A stretch of 64,000 bases of DNA from Butyrivibrio sp. X503. Lineage in GTDB: Bacteria; Bacillota; Clostridia; Lachnospirales; Lachnospiraceae. The stretch covers positions 372,001 to 436,000 of the forward strand of contig NZ_RAIQ01000002.1 in assembly GCF_003625475.1 (NCBI RefSeq), written 5' to 3'. Positions 47,142 through 56,355 of the stretch are shown here, piece after piece. The notes under the pieces were generated by a model that searched no databases, had not been told where the DNA came from, and worked only from the letters and a program-made list of their open reading frames with translations. A program made the translations under genes and the position numbers. Each line of letters begins with the position of its first letter. The first letter of the stretch is position 1.

Positions 47142-48056
47142 TTAGATAATTCCGTCTTCGCCGATGAGCTTGGCAAATTTATCGGCAAGAACAAGTACAA
47201 TGATGTTGAATACAGACTGAAAAAGTCCGATTGCCGTAGAATCGCTGTACTTTGCTCTCTCAATACCTATTCTGTAGGTATATGTACTGATAACTTCGGA
47301 TACACCGAGAACCTTTTTGTTACCGATAAGAAGTGGTGCCTCCAGGCCAATTGTCATCATCTTGGAAATCTGTAATATGAGCATTGTCACTATGACTGAT
47401 TTAATTGATGGAAGTGTGATGTAGATAAGTCTCTGGAACTTGGTCGCGCCATCGAGATAAGCAGCTTCATACAAGCTCTCATCAACACCGGTAAGTGCCG
47501 CGAGATATATGATTGTTCCCCATCCAATCTCTTTCCACACATTACATATAACGTAGGTAACTACCCACCAAGTATTGTCAGAAAGGAAAGGAATTGCTTT
47601 AAAGCCTGCTCTCTCAACGATCATGTTGATCGTACCGTCTGTTACAGAGAACATATTTACTGAAATAGCAGCAACAACTACCCAAGAAATGAAATGAGGA
47701 AGATAAAGAATAGACTGTGTAACTCTCTTGAATACCGCGCTCCTTACTTCATTGAGCATAAGCGATACAATGATCGTAAGCGGAAAGCTCACAAGCAGTG
47801 TTGCAAAATTAAGAATAAGTGTGTTGCGTACGGCGTGCCAGAAATTCTTATTGGCAAAAAGCTTATTGAAAACTTTAAATCCGCACCAAGGACTTGCAAG
47901 AACTCCTTTAAATACGTTATAGTCCTTAAACGCTATGGTTACGCCATACATAGGTATGTATTTAAAAATGACGTAATATGCCAATATAGGAACAAGCATC
48001 AGATATAACCAGCGATAATTCCACATTTTGGCCAAAAGCTTACGATTATCCTTCAT
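47142..48056 (-). CDS. Sugar ABC transporter permease (MalF/LplB type), module 1
   Basis: 304 aa from the ATG at 48056, which has GGGAGG 6 bases upstream; the frame is open 40 codons further but that stretch contains no site. Six membrane helices; LVPILAYYVIFKYIPMYGV and the EAA loop ESLYEAAYLDGATKFQRLI are typical of the LplB/YteP family used for complex-glycan oligosaccharides. First gene of module 1. Confidence 0.92.
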   Translation of the reverse strand: MKDNRKLLAKMWNYRWLYLMLVPILAYYVIFKYIPMYGVTIAFKDYNVFKGVLASPWCGFKVFNKLFANKNFWHAVRNTLILNFATLLVSFPLTIIVSLMLNEVRSAVFKRVTQSILYLPHFISWVVVAAISVNMFSVTDGTINMIVERAGFKAIPFLSDNTWWVVTYVICNVWKEIGWGTIIYLAALTGVDESLYEAAYLDGATKFQRLIYITLPSIKSVIVTMLILQISKMMTIGLEAPLLIGNKKVLGVSEVISTYTYRIGIERAKYSDSTAIGLFQSVFNIIVLVLADKFAKLIGEDGII

Positions 48057-48104
48057 AGAAGCCTCCCAAAATTTATATATGTTTTTTGCTGGCTTCAATA
48101 TATC

Positions 48105-48208
48105 AAAACGCCGTCTAAATTCCGTCCACTTATTTGATAAGAACTTTGCGTCAAATAACTTAATAAAAAATAGCATTAAGCGATATTTATTCGGAATTTA
48201 GGCGTTTT
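48105..48208. repeat. Inverted repeat in the leader of module 1
   Basis: AAAACGCCGTCTAAATTCCG (48105-48124) and CGGAATTTAGGCGTTTT (48192-48208) are inverted copies, differing by a 3-base insertion, 67 bases apart. They could bind the divergent AraC regulator or pair in the mRNA leader. Confidence 0.6.
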
Positions 48209-48226
48209 GGGGCAAAAGTGCGCTAA

Positions 48227-48256
48227 ATAATATATTTTTTACATCAGAAAACGCAA
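48227..48256 (-). promoter_or_regulatory. Promoter of module 1 permease operon
   Basis: On the minus strand TTGCGT (48251-48256), 18 bases, TATTAT (48227-48232), overlapping the region upstream of the divergent araC promoter. Confidence 0.45.
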
Positions 48257-48266
48257 TGTTTTCTCA

Positions 48267-48295
48267 TTGAACAATGTACGTTTTCACGATATAAT
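48267..48295 (+). promoter_or_regulatory. Promoter of the module 1 AraC regulator
   Basis: TTGAAC (48267-48272), 17 bases, TATAAT (48290-48295). The -35 sits in CATTG-AA-CAATG, a perfect palindrome. TCACGATATAATAC is shared with the module 2 promoter. Confidence 0.75.
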
Positions 48296-48324
48296 ACATT
48301 TATTCAAAAACAGGGAGAAAAAAT

Positions 48325-49200
48325 ATGGAACAGAAAAGGCGAAGATCCTACCATTCACTGGGCGCAGAGCTGTTATGTGAGATAAAGAATGTTAGCGCTC
48401 CGTTTGATCAAACTACAGACATGCACAATCACACCAATCATGAGATCCTCATCGTAAAAAACGGAAGGCTCAATCTTTTTACAGATCATGCCGGAATTGA
48501 ATTGACACGCGGAGATATCGCTCTCATCCCCATGTATAAGTTCCATCGCGGCGAAATACTGACTCCCGAAGAATACGACAGGATCGTTATAAACGTGACC
48601 GAGAACATCTTGGAAGAAGCTTCATATGAGCAATACGATCTGAACAAATGCTTTAAACCATATAATGATAAGCACATCCATACTGCTCATCTGACCGAGG
48701 AAGAGCTTGAAGAGATCGACAGATACAGTTCTATGTTAAAAGATAACCTGTTCAGCTCTACACCTGAATCGGAAATCCTTACAGATGCATATTTCAAGCT
48801 GATCCTAGTTCTTATAAACAAAAAGTACAGAAAAAACGAATTTTCTCTTGCTGAAGACAAGATGCCCGATATCGTAAAGAGGACCTTTAACTATATAGAT
48901 AAGCATCTTACGGAAGAGATCACTCTCAAGGCTTTGGAAAACGAGATCCACAACAACGGTACCTACATCTCAAGATGTGTAAAAAAGATATCCGGACTTT
49001 CGATCTCCCAATATATCATAGCCAAAAGGATCGCACTTGCCTGCAGACTTCTTCGCGAAGGCAACACGGCTAACGAAGCTTGCTACCAATCGGGCTTTAA
49101 TAACTACTCCAACTTCTCTCGTACTTTTTCAAAGCAAGTCGGAGTATCTCCCAAACAGTTCCAGATAGAATACAGAAAAGGCGTTATCGCTAACGTATAA
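48325..49200 (+). CDS. AraC-family transcriptional regulator, module 1
   Basis: 291 aa. N-terminal cupin-like sensor with MHNHTNHEILIVKNGRLNLF (about 33-52), typical of sugar-responsive AraC proteins, and a C-terminal double helix-turn-helix (about 190-285): TYISRCVKKISGLSISQYI and the second HTH CYQSGFNNYSNFSRTF. Divergent from the permease operon and therefore its likely activator. The C-terminal DNA-binding half is nearly the same as in the module 2 regulator. Confidence 0.93.
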   Translation: MEQKRRRSYHSLGAELLCEIKNVSAPFDQTTDMHNHTNHEILIVKNGRLNLFTDHAGIELTRGDIALIPMYKFHRGEILTPEEYDRIVINVTENILEEASYEQYDLNKCFKPYNDKHIHTAHLTEEELEEIDRYSSMLKDNLFSSTPESEILTDAYFKLILVLINKKYRKNEFSLAEDKMPDIVKRTFNYIDKHLTEEITLKALENEIHNNGTYISRCVKKISGLSISQYIIAKRIALACRLLREGNTANEACYQSGFNNYSNFSRTFSKQVGVSPKQFQIEYRKGVIANV

Positions 49201-49207
49201 ATAATAT

Positions 49208-49259
49208 AAAAAGCCTTCGGTTCTACATCATCTCTAATGTAAAACCGAGGGCTTTTTTT
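49208..49259. terminator. Bidirectional terminator between AraC 1 and binding protein 2
   Basis: AAAAAGCC-TTCGGTTCTACAT and ATGTAAAACCGAGGGCTTTTT pair in a long stem with A and T runs on both sides, ending both convergent genes. Confidence 0.85.
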
Positions 49260-49285
49260 AAACGTCTTATTGTATCATTGCCTTA

Positions 49286-50962
49286 TCATCTTATGTTTTC
49301 AGAAGAATAAACTGAATCCCACTTCTCTGTTCTTTCATCGATGATGTCCTGTCCGCCTGATGAAAGATAATCGGAAAGGCCTGCTTCCCAAGTAGCATCA
49401 AATTCTGCTGTAGGAGCCTTAACTGCGTTATCAAAGCATGTGTCTCTCTTTGCTGTAAGAGTATCACCTGCGCCCGTCTCTGCTTCTATATCACCGACAT
49501 TAACGTTAATGCCTACTCTTGTGTCTGTCTTTGCGATCTTGTCGGCATCAAGAATATCCTGAGGATCGACACCTGCATATGTATGTGCAAGTGACTTATT
49601 TGTAAGATCCTCATTTGTAAGGTGAAGTCCGTTACATGTAATCGTATAATCGATGTTCATTCCGGAATTCTGGATAGCATCTCCTGTTGCTGCAAGGATC
49701 TCATATCCGCCGTCATCAAGAACGTTGTGAGTAACGCCCTCTTCTCCGACCTGAAGGAACTCGATAACCTCAGGGCTTGAAATATAATCAAGATAAAGCA
49801 TCGATGCAAGAGGCTCATCGTTGGTTGCCGGGAAGAAAATCTTTCTGTCGATAGGTCCGGCAAGGAACTTGTTGTGTCCACCCTTCTTATCTTCAAAAGG
49901 ATCGATCGCAATATACTTGGCATCATCGCCTACAAGTCTCTTAAGGTTTGCTGCGATAGAATCCTCACCGTTTCTCCAAGGATAATCCCAGTTGTGCGTG
50001 AATGCACCTACATATCCGGCCTTCATCATATCATCCTCGGTTGAATCGCCTGAGCCGTAGAGATAAAAATCCTTCCACATAAGTCCTTCGTTATACCACT
50101 CATTAAGGAGCTTAACACCATCTTTTGTGCCGTTCTGGCAGATCTTTCTGTCATCAAATCCGTTTACATAGTACTCTTTATCGGAAATATCGGGATCAAG
50201 GAAAGACTCGATAAGAGTAGCTGCTCTCCAGCCCACATCATAAGAAACCGAATAAGGAACCATCTTGTTTGCATCAGATCCAAGAAGTGTATCCGCATTC
50301 TCCTTAAAAGCTACGAGAACGTCATGGAACTCTTCCTTGGTTGTGGGCTCCTTAAGTCCGAGCTTATCAAGCCAGTCCTTACGAATGAATGTAATAACAC
50401 GGTTCATGTTGGCAAGCTTAGCTTCGATTGCCCATGTTGTACCGTCGTTAAGATCAGAGTTCCAATAAAGATTAGTCTCACCGAGCCAGTTCCAAAGATT
50501 GGGAAGCTCGTCCTTATAATTGTCAATATAAGGTCTCATATCGATCACTGCGTCCATATCCGCATAAGCCTTAACCGTAGGATATGAATAAGTCACGCAA
50601 ACATCGGGTGCAGTTCCTGCAGCAAGCTGAGTGTTGATCTCATCAACCTCTGTCCAACGGGGAATAGCAACAAACTCAACCTCTACATTGTGCTTTTCAA
50701 GCATTCCCTTCTTGATATATTCTGTGTAAGCATTGTTGGTAGGATCGGAACCACCGTCGTTGTTACGGTCATAAACCTCTACAGTTATGTGCCTTGTCTC
50801 TGCAAACTTACCGTCTGTAAGCTCCGAAGCTCCTGCCTCTGCAGCGCTCTCTCCGTCTGCCTTCGGCGCTGTGGCAGCTTCACCTGCAGTTTTGTCACCG
50901 CATGCGGCAAGTGACAACGTCATAGCGCATGCAAGCAAAAAAGATAAAACTTTTTTCTTCAT
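49286..50962 (-). CDS. Sugar ABC transporter substrate-binding lipoprotein, module 2
   Basis: 558 aa. Lipobox SLAACGDK near residue 22, a short Ala/Glu linker, then the LipO/YtcQ-like binding domain with HITVEVYDRNNDGGSD and VAIPRWTEVDEINTQLAAG, matching the module 1 protein through FxxVPRW/VAIPRW. Its paralogous relation to module 1 is clear but distant. GGGAGG lies 7 bases before the ATG. Last gene of module 2; no dehydrogenase follows. Confidence 0.92.
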   Translation of the reverse strand: MKKKVLSFLLACAMTLSLAACGDKTAGEAATAPKADGESAAEAGASELTDGKFAETRHITVEVYDRNNDGGSDPTNNAYTEYIKKGMLEKHNVEVEFVAIPRWTEVDEINTQLAAGTAPDVCVTYSYPTVKAYADMDAVIDMRPYIDNYKDELPNLWNWLGETNLYWNSDLNDGTTWAIEAKLANMNRVITFIRKDWLDKLGLKEPTTKEEFHDVLVAFKENADTLLGSDANKMVPYSVSYDVGWRAATLIESFLDPDISDKEYYVNGFDDRKICQNGTKDGVKLLNEWYNEGLMWKDFYLYGSGDSTEDDMMKAGYVGAFTHNWDYPWRNGEDSIAANLKRLVGDDAKYIAIDPFEDKKGGHNKFLAGPIDRKIFFPATNDEPLASMLYLDYISSPEVIEFLQVGEEGVTHNVLDDGGYEILAATGDAIQNSGMNIDYTITCNGLHLTNEDLTNKSLAHTYAGVDPQDILDADKIAKTDTRVGINVNVGDIEAETGAGDTLTAKRDTCFDNAVKAPTAEFDATWEAGLSDYLSSGGQDIIDERTEKWDSVYSSENIR

Positions 50963-51016
50963 GTAATACCTCCCATTATTTATATAGTTTTTTATAAAAA
51001 AATCCGTAGCTATGCC

Positions 51017-51901
51017 TTATTCCTTTACCGCTCCCAAAGTAACTCCCGAAATAAAGTACTTTTGGAGGAAAGGATAAATACAAATGATCGGAATCGTCGA
51101 GAACATAACTATCGCGCACTTGATCGCCTCGTTAAGTCCCGGAGTCGTAAAGCCCTCCTGCGTTGCGACTTCAACCGCGTTAATGTTCTTTAAGATGTTG
51201 TACAAAAGAAGCTGCAAAGGATAAAGATCTTTATCCTTAATGTACATCAGCGCATCTGAGTAACCGTTCCATCTTCCAACCGCATAAAAAAGAGCCAGTG
51301 TTGCCATAACAGGCTTGGAAAGCGGAACATAAATACTTACCAGAATCCTTATAAAACTCGCCCCGTCAATCTGAGCCGATTCACGAAGTGATTCGGGTAT
51401 TCCGTAAAAAAAGCTCCTCATGATGATAACGTTATAAACACTCATACAACTCGGAACAATAAGCGCCCATGGCGTATCGAGCATACCCATTCTGAAAAGA
51501 AGAAGGTAATTCGGGATAATTCCCGCATTAAAAAACATCGTTATAGTCACGAAAATATTTATTATCTTTCTTCCCTTAAGTCCTTCGAATATAAGAGGAT
51601 ATGCGCAAAGCATCGTCATTGTAAGTGACAATAAAGTACAGATAACAGTCAAAAAAGCTGTCCATACAAATGCTCTTATATATTTGGCATCCTTAAGAAC
51701 ATGCATATATGCGTCAAAGTTTAGTCCCTTGGGAAGTAAATATACTTCTCTTCTGATAAGATAATCAGTTCCCGAAACGGATTTTGCCAAAAGATTTATC
51801 ATCGGGATGATACACATAAGGGAAATAATCAAACATATAAGAATAAATATCGCATCCCCGATCTTGCTACCGGTGGAATGAACCACTCTGCTTTCTTCCA
51901 T
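51017..51901 (-). CDS. Sugar ABC transporter permease (MalG type), module 2
   Basis: 294 aa, six membrane helices; EAA loop ESLRESAQIDGASFIRILVSI, end KYFISGVTLGAVKE. Paralogue of the module 1 second permease. GAGG precedes the start closely. Confidence 0.92.
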   Translation of the reverse strand: MEESRVVHSTGSKIGDAIFILICLIISLMCIIPMINLLAKSVSGTDYLIRREVYLLPKGLNFDAYMHVLKDAKYIRAFVWTAFLTVICTLLSLTMTMLCAYPLIFEGLKGRKIINIFVTITMFFNAGIIPNYLLLFRMGMLDTPWALIVPSCMSVYNVIIMRSFFYGIPESLRESAQIDGASFIRILVSIYVPLSKPVMATLALFYAVGRWNGYSDALMYIKDKDLYPLQLLLYNILKNINAVEVATQEGFTTPGLNEAIKCAIVMFSTIPIICIYPFLQKYFISGVTLGAVKE

Positions 51902-51914
51902 CTCTTTTTACCTC

Positions 51915-52862
51915 CTACCAGATTCCGCGTTCGCCAAACTTTCTTGATAACCAGTTGGCGCCTAACAAGAAGAATACATTTACTACCGATTGGAAAAGAC
52001 CAACCGCGGCGGTAAGAGAAAACTGAGAACCTTTGATACCTGCCTTATAAACATATGTTGCGATAACTTCTGCTTTTTCTAAAACGGTAGGATTTGCCAT
52101 TGCAAAAGGTCGGTCAAATCCGGAACCAATGATATTTCCAAGTGCCATGATAAGAAGCACGATTATTGTGGAACGAATCCCCGGAAGTGTTATATGCCAC
52201 ATCTTTTGGAAACGCGAAGCACCATCCACGCTCGCCGCTTCATAAAGATCCGGTGAAATACCCGCGATCGCTGCAAGATAAATGATCGAGTTCCAACCAA
52301 AGCTCTGCCAGATACCAAGTCCAATATAAGTTCTGACCCAGTTTCCGGGTTCTCCAAGAAAGTTGATCGAGTTTCCGCCAAGCTTTTCAACAAAGAGATT
52401 TACAAGTCCCGTTGAAGGAGCAAAAAGCTGAAGCGCAAGACCGTATATAACAACCCATGAAAGGAAATGCGGCATGTATGTAATGGTCTGCACTACCTTT
52501 TTAAATCTCTTCACTCTAAGCTCATTTAGTATCAAAGCAAAAATGATAGGTACGGGGAATCCGACGATCAGATCCTTTAAATTGAGCATTATGGTATTCC
52601 TTAGTGCTACGAGGAAATCCTTAGACTTAAAGGCTTTGATAAAAAACTCCATACCGTTATGCTTAGCCCATGCCATCTTATGCACGGGAAGCACAATACT
52701 GTATTTCTTAAATGCGATAAGTATGTACCACATGGGAACGTACTTGAAGATCAAAAGATATATCAGAGGAAGTGCCAGCAAAAGATACAGCTGGTAATAT
52801 CTTTTGAAGTAGACTTTGTCAAACTTTGCTTTAGGCGCTTTAAACGCTTTATTCTTACCCAC
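51915..52862 (-). CDS. Sugar ABC transporter permease (MalF/LplB type), module 2
   Basis: 315 aa from the GTG at 52862, preceded by GGAGG at 9 bases; the earlier in-frame start at 52895 lacks a site. Lys-rich N-terminus, six membrane helices, LALPLIYLLIFKYVPMWYI and EAA loop PDLYEAASVDGASRFQKMW. First gene of module 2. Confidence 0.92.
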   Translation of the reverse strand: MGKNKAFKAPKAKFDKVYFKRYYQLYLLLALPLIYLLIFKYVPMWYILIAFKKYSIVLPVHKMAWAKHNGMEFFIKAFKSKDFLVALRNTIMLNLKDLIVGFPVPIIFALILNELRVKRFKKVVQTITYMPHFLSWVVIYGLALQLFAPSTGLVNLFVEKLGGNSINFLGEPGNWVRTYIGLGIWQSFGWNSIIYLAAIAGISPDLYEAASVDGASRFQKMWHITLPGIRSTIIVLLIMALGNIIGSGFDRPFAMANPTVLEKAEVIATYVYKAGIKGSQFSLTAAVGLFQSVVNVFFLLGANWLSRKFGERGIW

Positions 52863-53063
52863 TTTCCTTCTCCTCCAAACTTTTTCTAAGCTCACTTTAT
52901 CACTTCATCGTATATTTCACTTTTACTGATATGATTAAAATATTGCAAAATCTGATCGAGTTTCGAGATAATAAATATCTATTTTTATGGTTTTATGCAC
53001 TATGCAACAAAAAAGATATATAAAACTGTACAAACCATACATCACTTTGCGCAATTTTTATCA

Positions 53064-53092
53064 TTGTGATATATTCTCAATCACGATATAAT
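53064..53092 (+). promoter_or_regulatory. Promoter of the module 2 AraC regulator
   Basis: TTGTGA (53064-53069), 17 bases, TATAAT (53087-53092); TCACGATATAATAC is identical to the module 1 promoter. Confidence 0.75.
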
Positions 53093-53122
53093 ACTTTCAA
53101 AATATGATTCACGGGGATGATT

Positions 53123-53998
53123 ATGAGCGAAAAGGGAAGAAAACTTTATCAAGCCATGGGTTCTGAGCTTGTATGCGAAGTCAAGACGATAACCGATCCT
53201 CTTGACGGAACGAATGATATGCACAATCACACGTGTCATGAGATCCTTATCATCAAAGAAGGTTGTCTGAACTTTTTTACTGAGAATTCAGGTGTTGAAA
53301 TGGAACGTGGAGATGTTGCTCTCGTGCCCAAATATGTATTTCACAGAGGCGAGCTGACAACTCCCGGCGTATACGACAGGATCGTTATAAATGTCAGCGA
53401 AGAAGTTATAGAAAAGGCTTCAACCCAGCATTGCAACTTAAACAGCTGTTTTAAACCATATAACGATAAGGCGATACATACGGTCCACCTTGATGAAGAC
53501 GAACTTGAAGAGATCAACCAATTAAGCACAAAGCTTCAGGAGAACCTGTTTAACACTACTCCCGAATCAGTCATTCTTGCCATGGCATATCTGAAGATCA
53601 TCATGGTCAAGCTCAATAAGAAATATAAAAGAAACGATATCGGCATTGCTCAAGATAAGATGCCTGAAATCGTAAAGAGAACATTTAACTATATAGATGA
53701 GCATATCACAGGCGATATCTCACTTAAGATCCTGGAAAAAGAGATCCACAGTAACGGAACATACATCTCAAGATGTGTGAAAAAGATATCCGGACTTTCG
53801 ATCTCACAATACGTCATAGCTAAAAGGATCGACCTTGCAGGTAAGCTCCTTCGCGAAGGAAATACCGCATACGAAGCGTGCTATCGATCAGGCTTTAACA
53901 ACTATTCCAATTTCTCGCGTACATTTACCAAGCAAGTCGGTGTCTCGCCCAAGCAGTACCAGATGGAATATCGAAAAGGAATAATAGCAAACATATAA
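53123..53998 (+). CDS. AraC-family transcriptional regulator, module 2
   Basis: 291 aa from the ATG at 53123 (GGGG about 6 bases upstream; the ATG six bases earlier is too close). Same layout as the module 1 regulator: MHNHTCHEILIIKEGCLNFF in the sensor and a C-terminal double HTH with TYISRCVKKISGLSISQY and SGFNNYSNFSRTFTKQVG. The two proteins are closely similar along their whole length, so cross-regulation of the modules is plausible. Confidence 0.93.
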   Translation: MSEKGRKLYQAMGSELVCEVKTITDPLDGTNDMHNHTCHEILIIKEGCLNFFTENSGVEMERGDVALVPKYVFHRGELTTPGVYDRIVINVSEEVIEKASTQHCNLNSCFKPYNDKAIHTVHLDEDELEEINQLSTKLQENLFNTTPESVILAMAYLKIIMVKLNKKYKRNDIGIAQDKMPEIVKRTFNYIDEHITGDISLKILEKEIHSNGTYISRCVKKISGLSISQYVIAKRIDLAGKLLREGNTAYEACYRSGFNNYSNFSRTFTKQVGVSPKQYQMEYRKGIIANI

Positions 53999-54036
53999 AA
54001 AAGAGGAAAATGCCCTATAATGACATTTTCCTCTTT
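53998..54036. terminator. Bidirectional terminator between AraC 2 and trpB
   Basis: AAAGAGGAAAATG pairs perfectly with CATTTTCCTCTTT (13 bp) over an 11-base loop, with A/T runs on both sides. Confidence 0.9.
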
Positions 54037-54065
54037 TGTTATTTCATCTAAACCAAAGAAGCTAA

Positions 54066-55442
54066 TCAATCAACCTTAGGAAGTGTTGCAAAGCTCTTTG
54101 CAAGCTCCTCATCCGTAGGAATGTAATCTGTCATCTCGCCGTCGTTGAACTTCTGATATGCAACCATATCGAAATATCCAGTTCCGGTAAGACCAAAGAG
54201 AATTGTCTTCTCCTCTCCCGTCTCCTTGCACTTAAGAGCTTCATCGATAGCTGCTCTGATAGCGTGGCTTGACTCAGGTGCGGGAAGAATACCCTCAACC
54301 CTTGCAAACTGCTGAGCTGCTTCGAATACAGATGTCTGCTCAACAGAAATAGCCTCCATATAGCCATCGTGATAGAGCTGTGAAAGGATCGGGCTCATGC
54401 CGTGATATCTAAGTCCGCCTGCATGGTTTGCAGAAGGAATGAAGTTACTTCCGAGTGTGTACATCTTGGCAAGAGGACATACCATTCCGGTGTCGCAGAA
54501 GTCATATGCAAACTTACCTCTTGTAAAGCTCGGGCAGCTTGCAGGCTCAACAGCAACAATTCTGTAATCCTTCTCTCCTCTGAGCTTCTCACCCATGAAA
54601 GGAGAAATAAGTCCGCCGAGGTTGGATCCGCCGCCTGCACATCCAATGATGACATCGGGTGTGATGTTGTACTTATCAAGTGCGGCCTTAGCCTCAAGAC
54701 CGATAACTGTCTGATGAAGAAGTACCTGGTTAAGAACCGAACCAAGAACATATCTGTAGCCTTCTGTCTTGGTTGCAACTTCTACAGCCTCTGAGATTGC
54801 ACATCCAAGCGAACCTGTTGTTCCGGGATGCTCGGCGTTGATCTTGCGTCCGATCTCAGTATCCATTGAAGGTGAAGGAGTTACGCTTGCGCCATATGTA
54901 CGCATAACCTCTCTTCTGAAAGGCTTCTGCTCATATGAAACCTTAACCATGTATACTTTACAATCAATTCCAAGATATGCAGATGCCATTGAAAGAGCTG
55001 TTCCCCACTGACCGGCACCGGTCTCTGTGGTAACACCCTTAAGTCCCTGCTTCTTGGCATAATATGCCTGAACAATAGCGGAGTTAAGCTTGTGGCTTCC
55101 GCTTGTGTTATTACCTTCAAATTTGTAATAGATCTTGGCAGGTGTTCCGAGTGCCTTCTCAAGGCAGTATGCTCTTACAAGAGGTGAAGGTCTGTACATC
55201 TTGTAGAAGTCCTGAACTTCCTGCGGGATATCGATATAAGGAGTTGTATCGTCAAGCTCCTGCTTAATAAGCTCATCGCAAAATACGGGACGAAGATCTT
55301 CAAAGCCCATCGGCTCAAGTGTTCCCGGATTAAGAAGCGGAGCGGGCTTATTTTTCATATCTGCCCTTACGTTGTACCACTGCTTGGGAATCTCGTCCTC
55401 ACTTAAATAAATCTTATAAGGTATCTTATTATTTTCACTCAT
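54066..55442 (-). CDS. Tryptophan synthase beta chain, TrpB2 type
   Basis: PLP enzyme joining indole and serine to tryptophan. The 458-aa length and the N-terminal region YLSEDEIPKQWYNVRADM mark the TrpB2 class, which lacks the usual contacts for TrpA. PLP Lys118 in NTSGSHKLNSA, the phosphate-binding GCAGGGSNLGG, and the C-terminal LTGTGYFD are present. No trpA or other trp gene is near, which fits indole salvage, though a standard trp operon may exist elsewhere. Own promoter overlapping the upstream gene's stop. Confidence 0.92.
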   Translation of the reverse strand: MSENNKIPYKIYLSEDEIPKQWYNVRADMKNKPAPLLNPGTLEPMGFEDLRPVFCDELIKQELDDTTPYIDIPQEVQDFYKMYRPSPLVRAYCLEKALGTPAKIYYKFEGNNTSGSHKLNSAIVQAYYAKKQGLKGVTTETGAGQWGTALSMASAYLGIDCKVYMVKVSYEQKPFRREVMRTYGASVTPSPSMDTEIGRKINAEHPGTTGSLGCAISEAVEVATKTEGYRYVLGSVLNQVLLHQTVIGLEAKAALDKYNITPDVIIGCAGGGSNLGGLISPFMGEKLRGEKDYRIVAVEPASCPSFTRGKFAYDFCDTGMVCPLAKMYTLGSNFIPSANHAGGLRYHGMSPILSQLYHDGYMEAISVEQTSVFEAAQQFARVEGILPAPESSHAIRAAIDEALKCKETGEEKTILFGLTGTGYFDMVAYQKFNDGEMTDYIPTDEELAKSFATLPKVD

Positions 55443-55477
55443 GGAATATTGCCCCCTGAATTTTCACAATTTAATTC

Positions 55478-55507
55478 ATTAAAGCACAAAAACGCGTGCT
55501 CTGTCAA
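55478..55507 (-). promoter_or_regulatory. Promoter of the trpB2 gene
   Basis: On the minus strand TTGACA (55502-55507), 18 bases, TTTAAT (55478-55483). The -35 covers the stop codon of the PHP gene. Confidence 0.5.
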
Positions 55508-56355
55508 CCTCTCGCAGCCTTGATCGCATCAAGCACATCCTCAGGAATAAACAGCTTTCCAAAGCCGCAGCCAAGATCGATCTTGGGTTTATTCTTTCCG
55601 TGAAAATCCGATCCTCCGCTTATCAAAAGATCATATTTTTTTGCAAGCTCTTTTATCTGTCTCTCATCACGTGAATCATAAGTTGAATAAATAGCTTCTA
55701 TTCCCATAAGTCCTGCATCTTTAAGTCTTGAAACCAGAGCCTCCAGCTTCTCGTCGCTAAGATGATACAAAATGGGATGCGCAAGAACGGGAACGCCGCC
55801 CGCATCAAGAATATATCTGACGCCGATCTCGGGATCAATCCTGTTAGGAGGAACAAAGCAAGGCTTACCCTCACCTATATACCTGTCAAAAGCTTCATTC
55901 CAGCTTCCGACATACCCCTTCTCCCAGAGATATTTTGCAAAATGAGCTCTGGTTATAACCGCTCCCGGGAATTCTTTTTGAACGTCTTCATAGGTAAAGT
56001 CAAAGCCTGCGATATTATGAAGGTTTGCTGCGATCTCAACATTTCTTTTTTCACGTACATCATGAAGCTCTTTTAACCTATTAAGAAAAGTCTCATCGTG
56101 ATGATCGATATAAAGCCCGACGATATGGCAATCCTTGCCTTCGTTTACGGTCGACACCTCAACTCCCGGAATAACCTCAAGTCCCGGGCAATGCTTTTCC
56201 GCATAGCTTATTGCTTCGTCAAGCCCCTTTACCGTATCGTGATCGGTGAGTGCGATCGCCGCCAAGTCTTTTTTATATGCATAATCCATCAGTTCCTTGA
56301 CGGTAAAAGTTCCGTCGGAATTATTCGAATGTGTATGTAAATCTACTGCTCTCAT
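55504..56355 (-). CDS. PHP-domain phosphoesterase (RnaAM/TrpH type)
   Basis: 283 aa, metal-dependent phosphoesterase. Metal ligands are visible in VDLHTHSNNSDG (residues about 4-15), LTDHDTVKG (about 37-45), the Glu in PGVEVST, AHPIL (about 190) and SGGSDFHG (about 250). E. coli TrpH/YciV relatives degrade 3',5'-nucleoside bisphosphates and short RNAs; that role is inferred by similarity. Begins directly after the HAD gene stop (adjacent TAA/ATG), so it is part of the ppx-ppk run. Confidence 0.88.
   Translation of the reverse strand: MRAVDLHTHSNNSDGTFTVKELMDYAYKKDLAAIALTDHDTVKGLDEAISYAEKHCPGLEVIPGVEVSTVNEGKDCHIVGLYIDHHDETFLNRLKELHDVREKRNVEIAANLHNIAGFDFTYEDVQKEFPGAVITRAHFAKYLWEKGYVGSWNEAFDRYIGEGKPCFVPPNRIDPEIGVRYILDAGGVPVLAHPILYHLSDEKLEALVSRLKDAGLMGIEAIYSTYDSRDERQIKELAKKYDLLISGGSDFHGKNKPKIDLGCGFGKLFIPEDVLDAIKAARG

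Noticed and set aside
48057-48176. 40-codon extension of the module 1 permease
   Set aside because: No ribosome binding site upstream, covers an inverted repeat, and GGGAGG marks the ATG at 48056.
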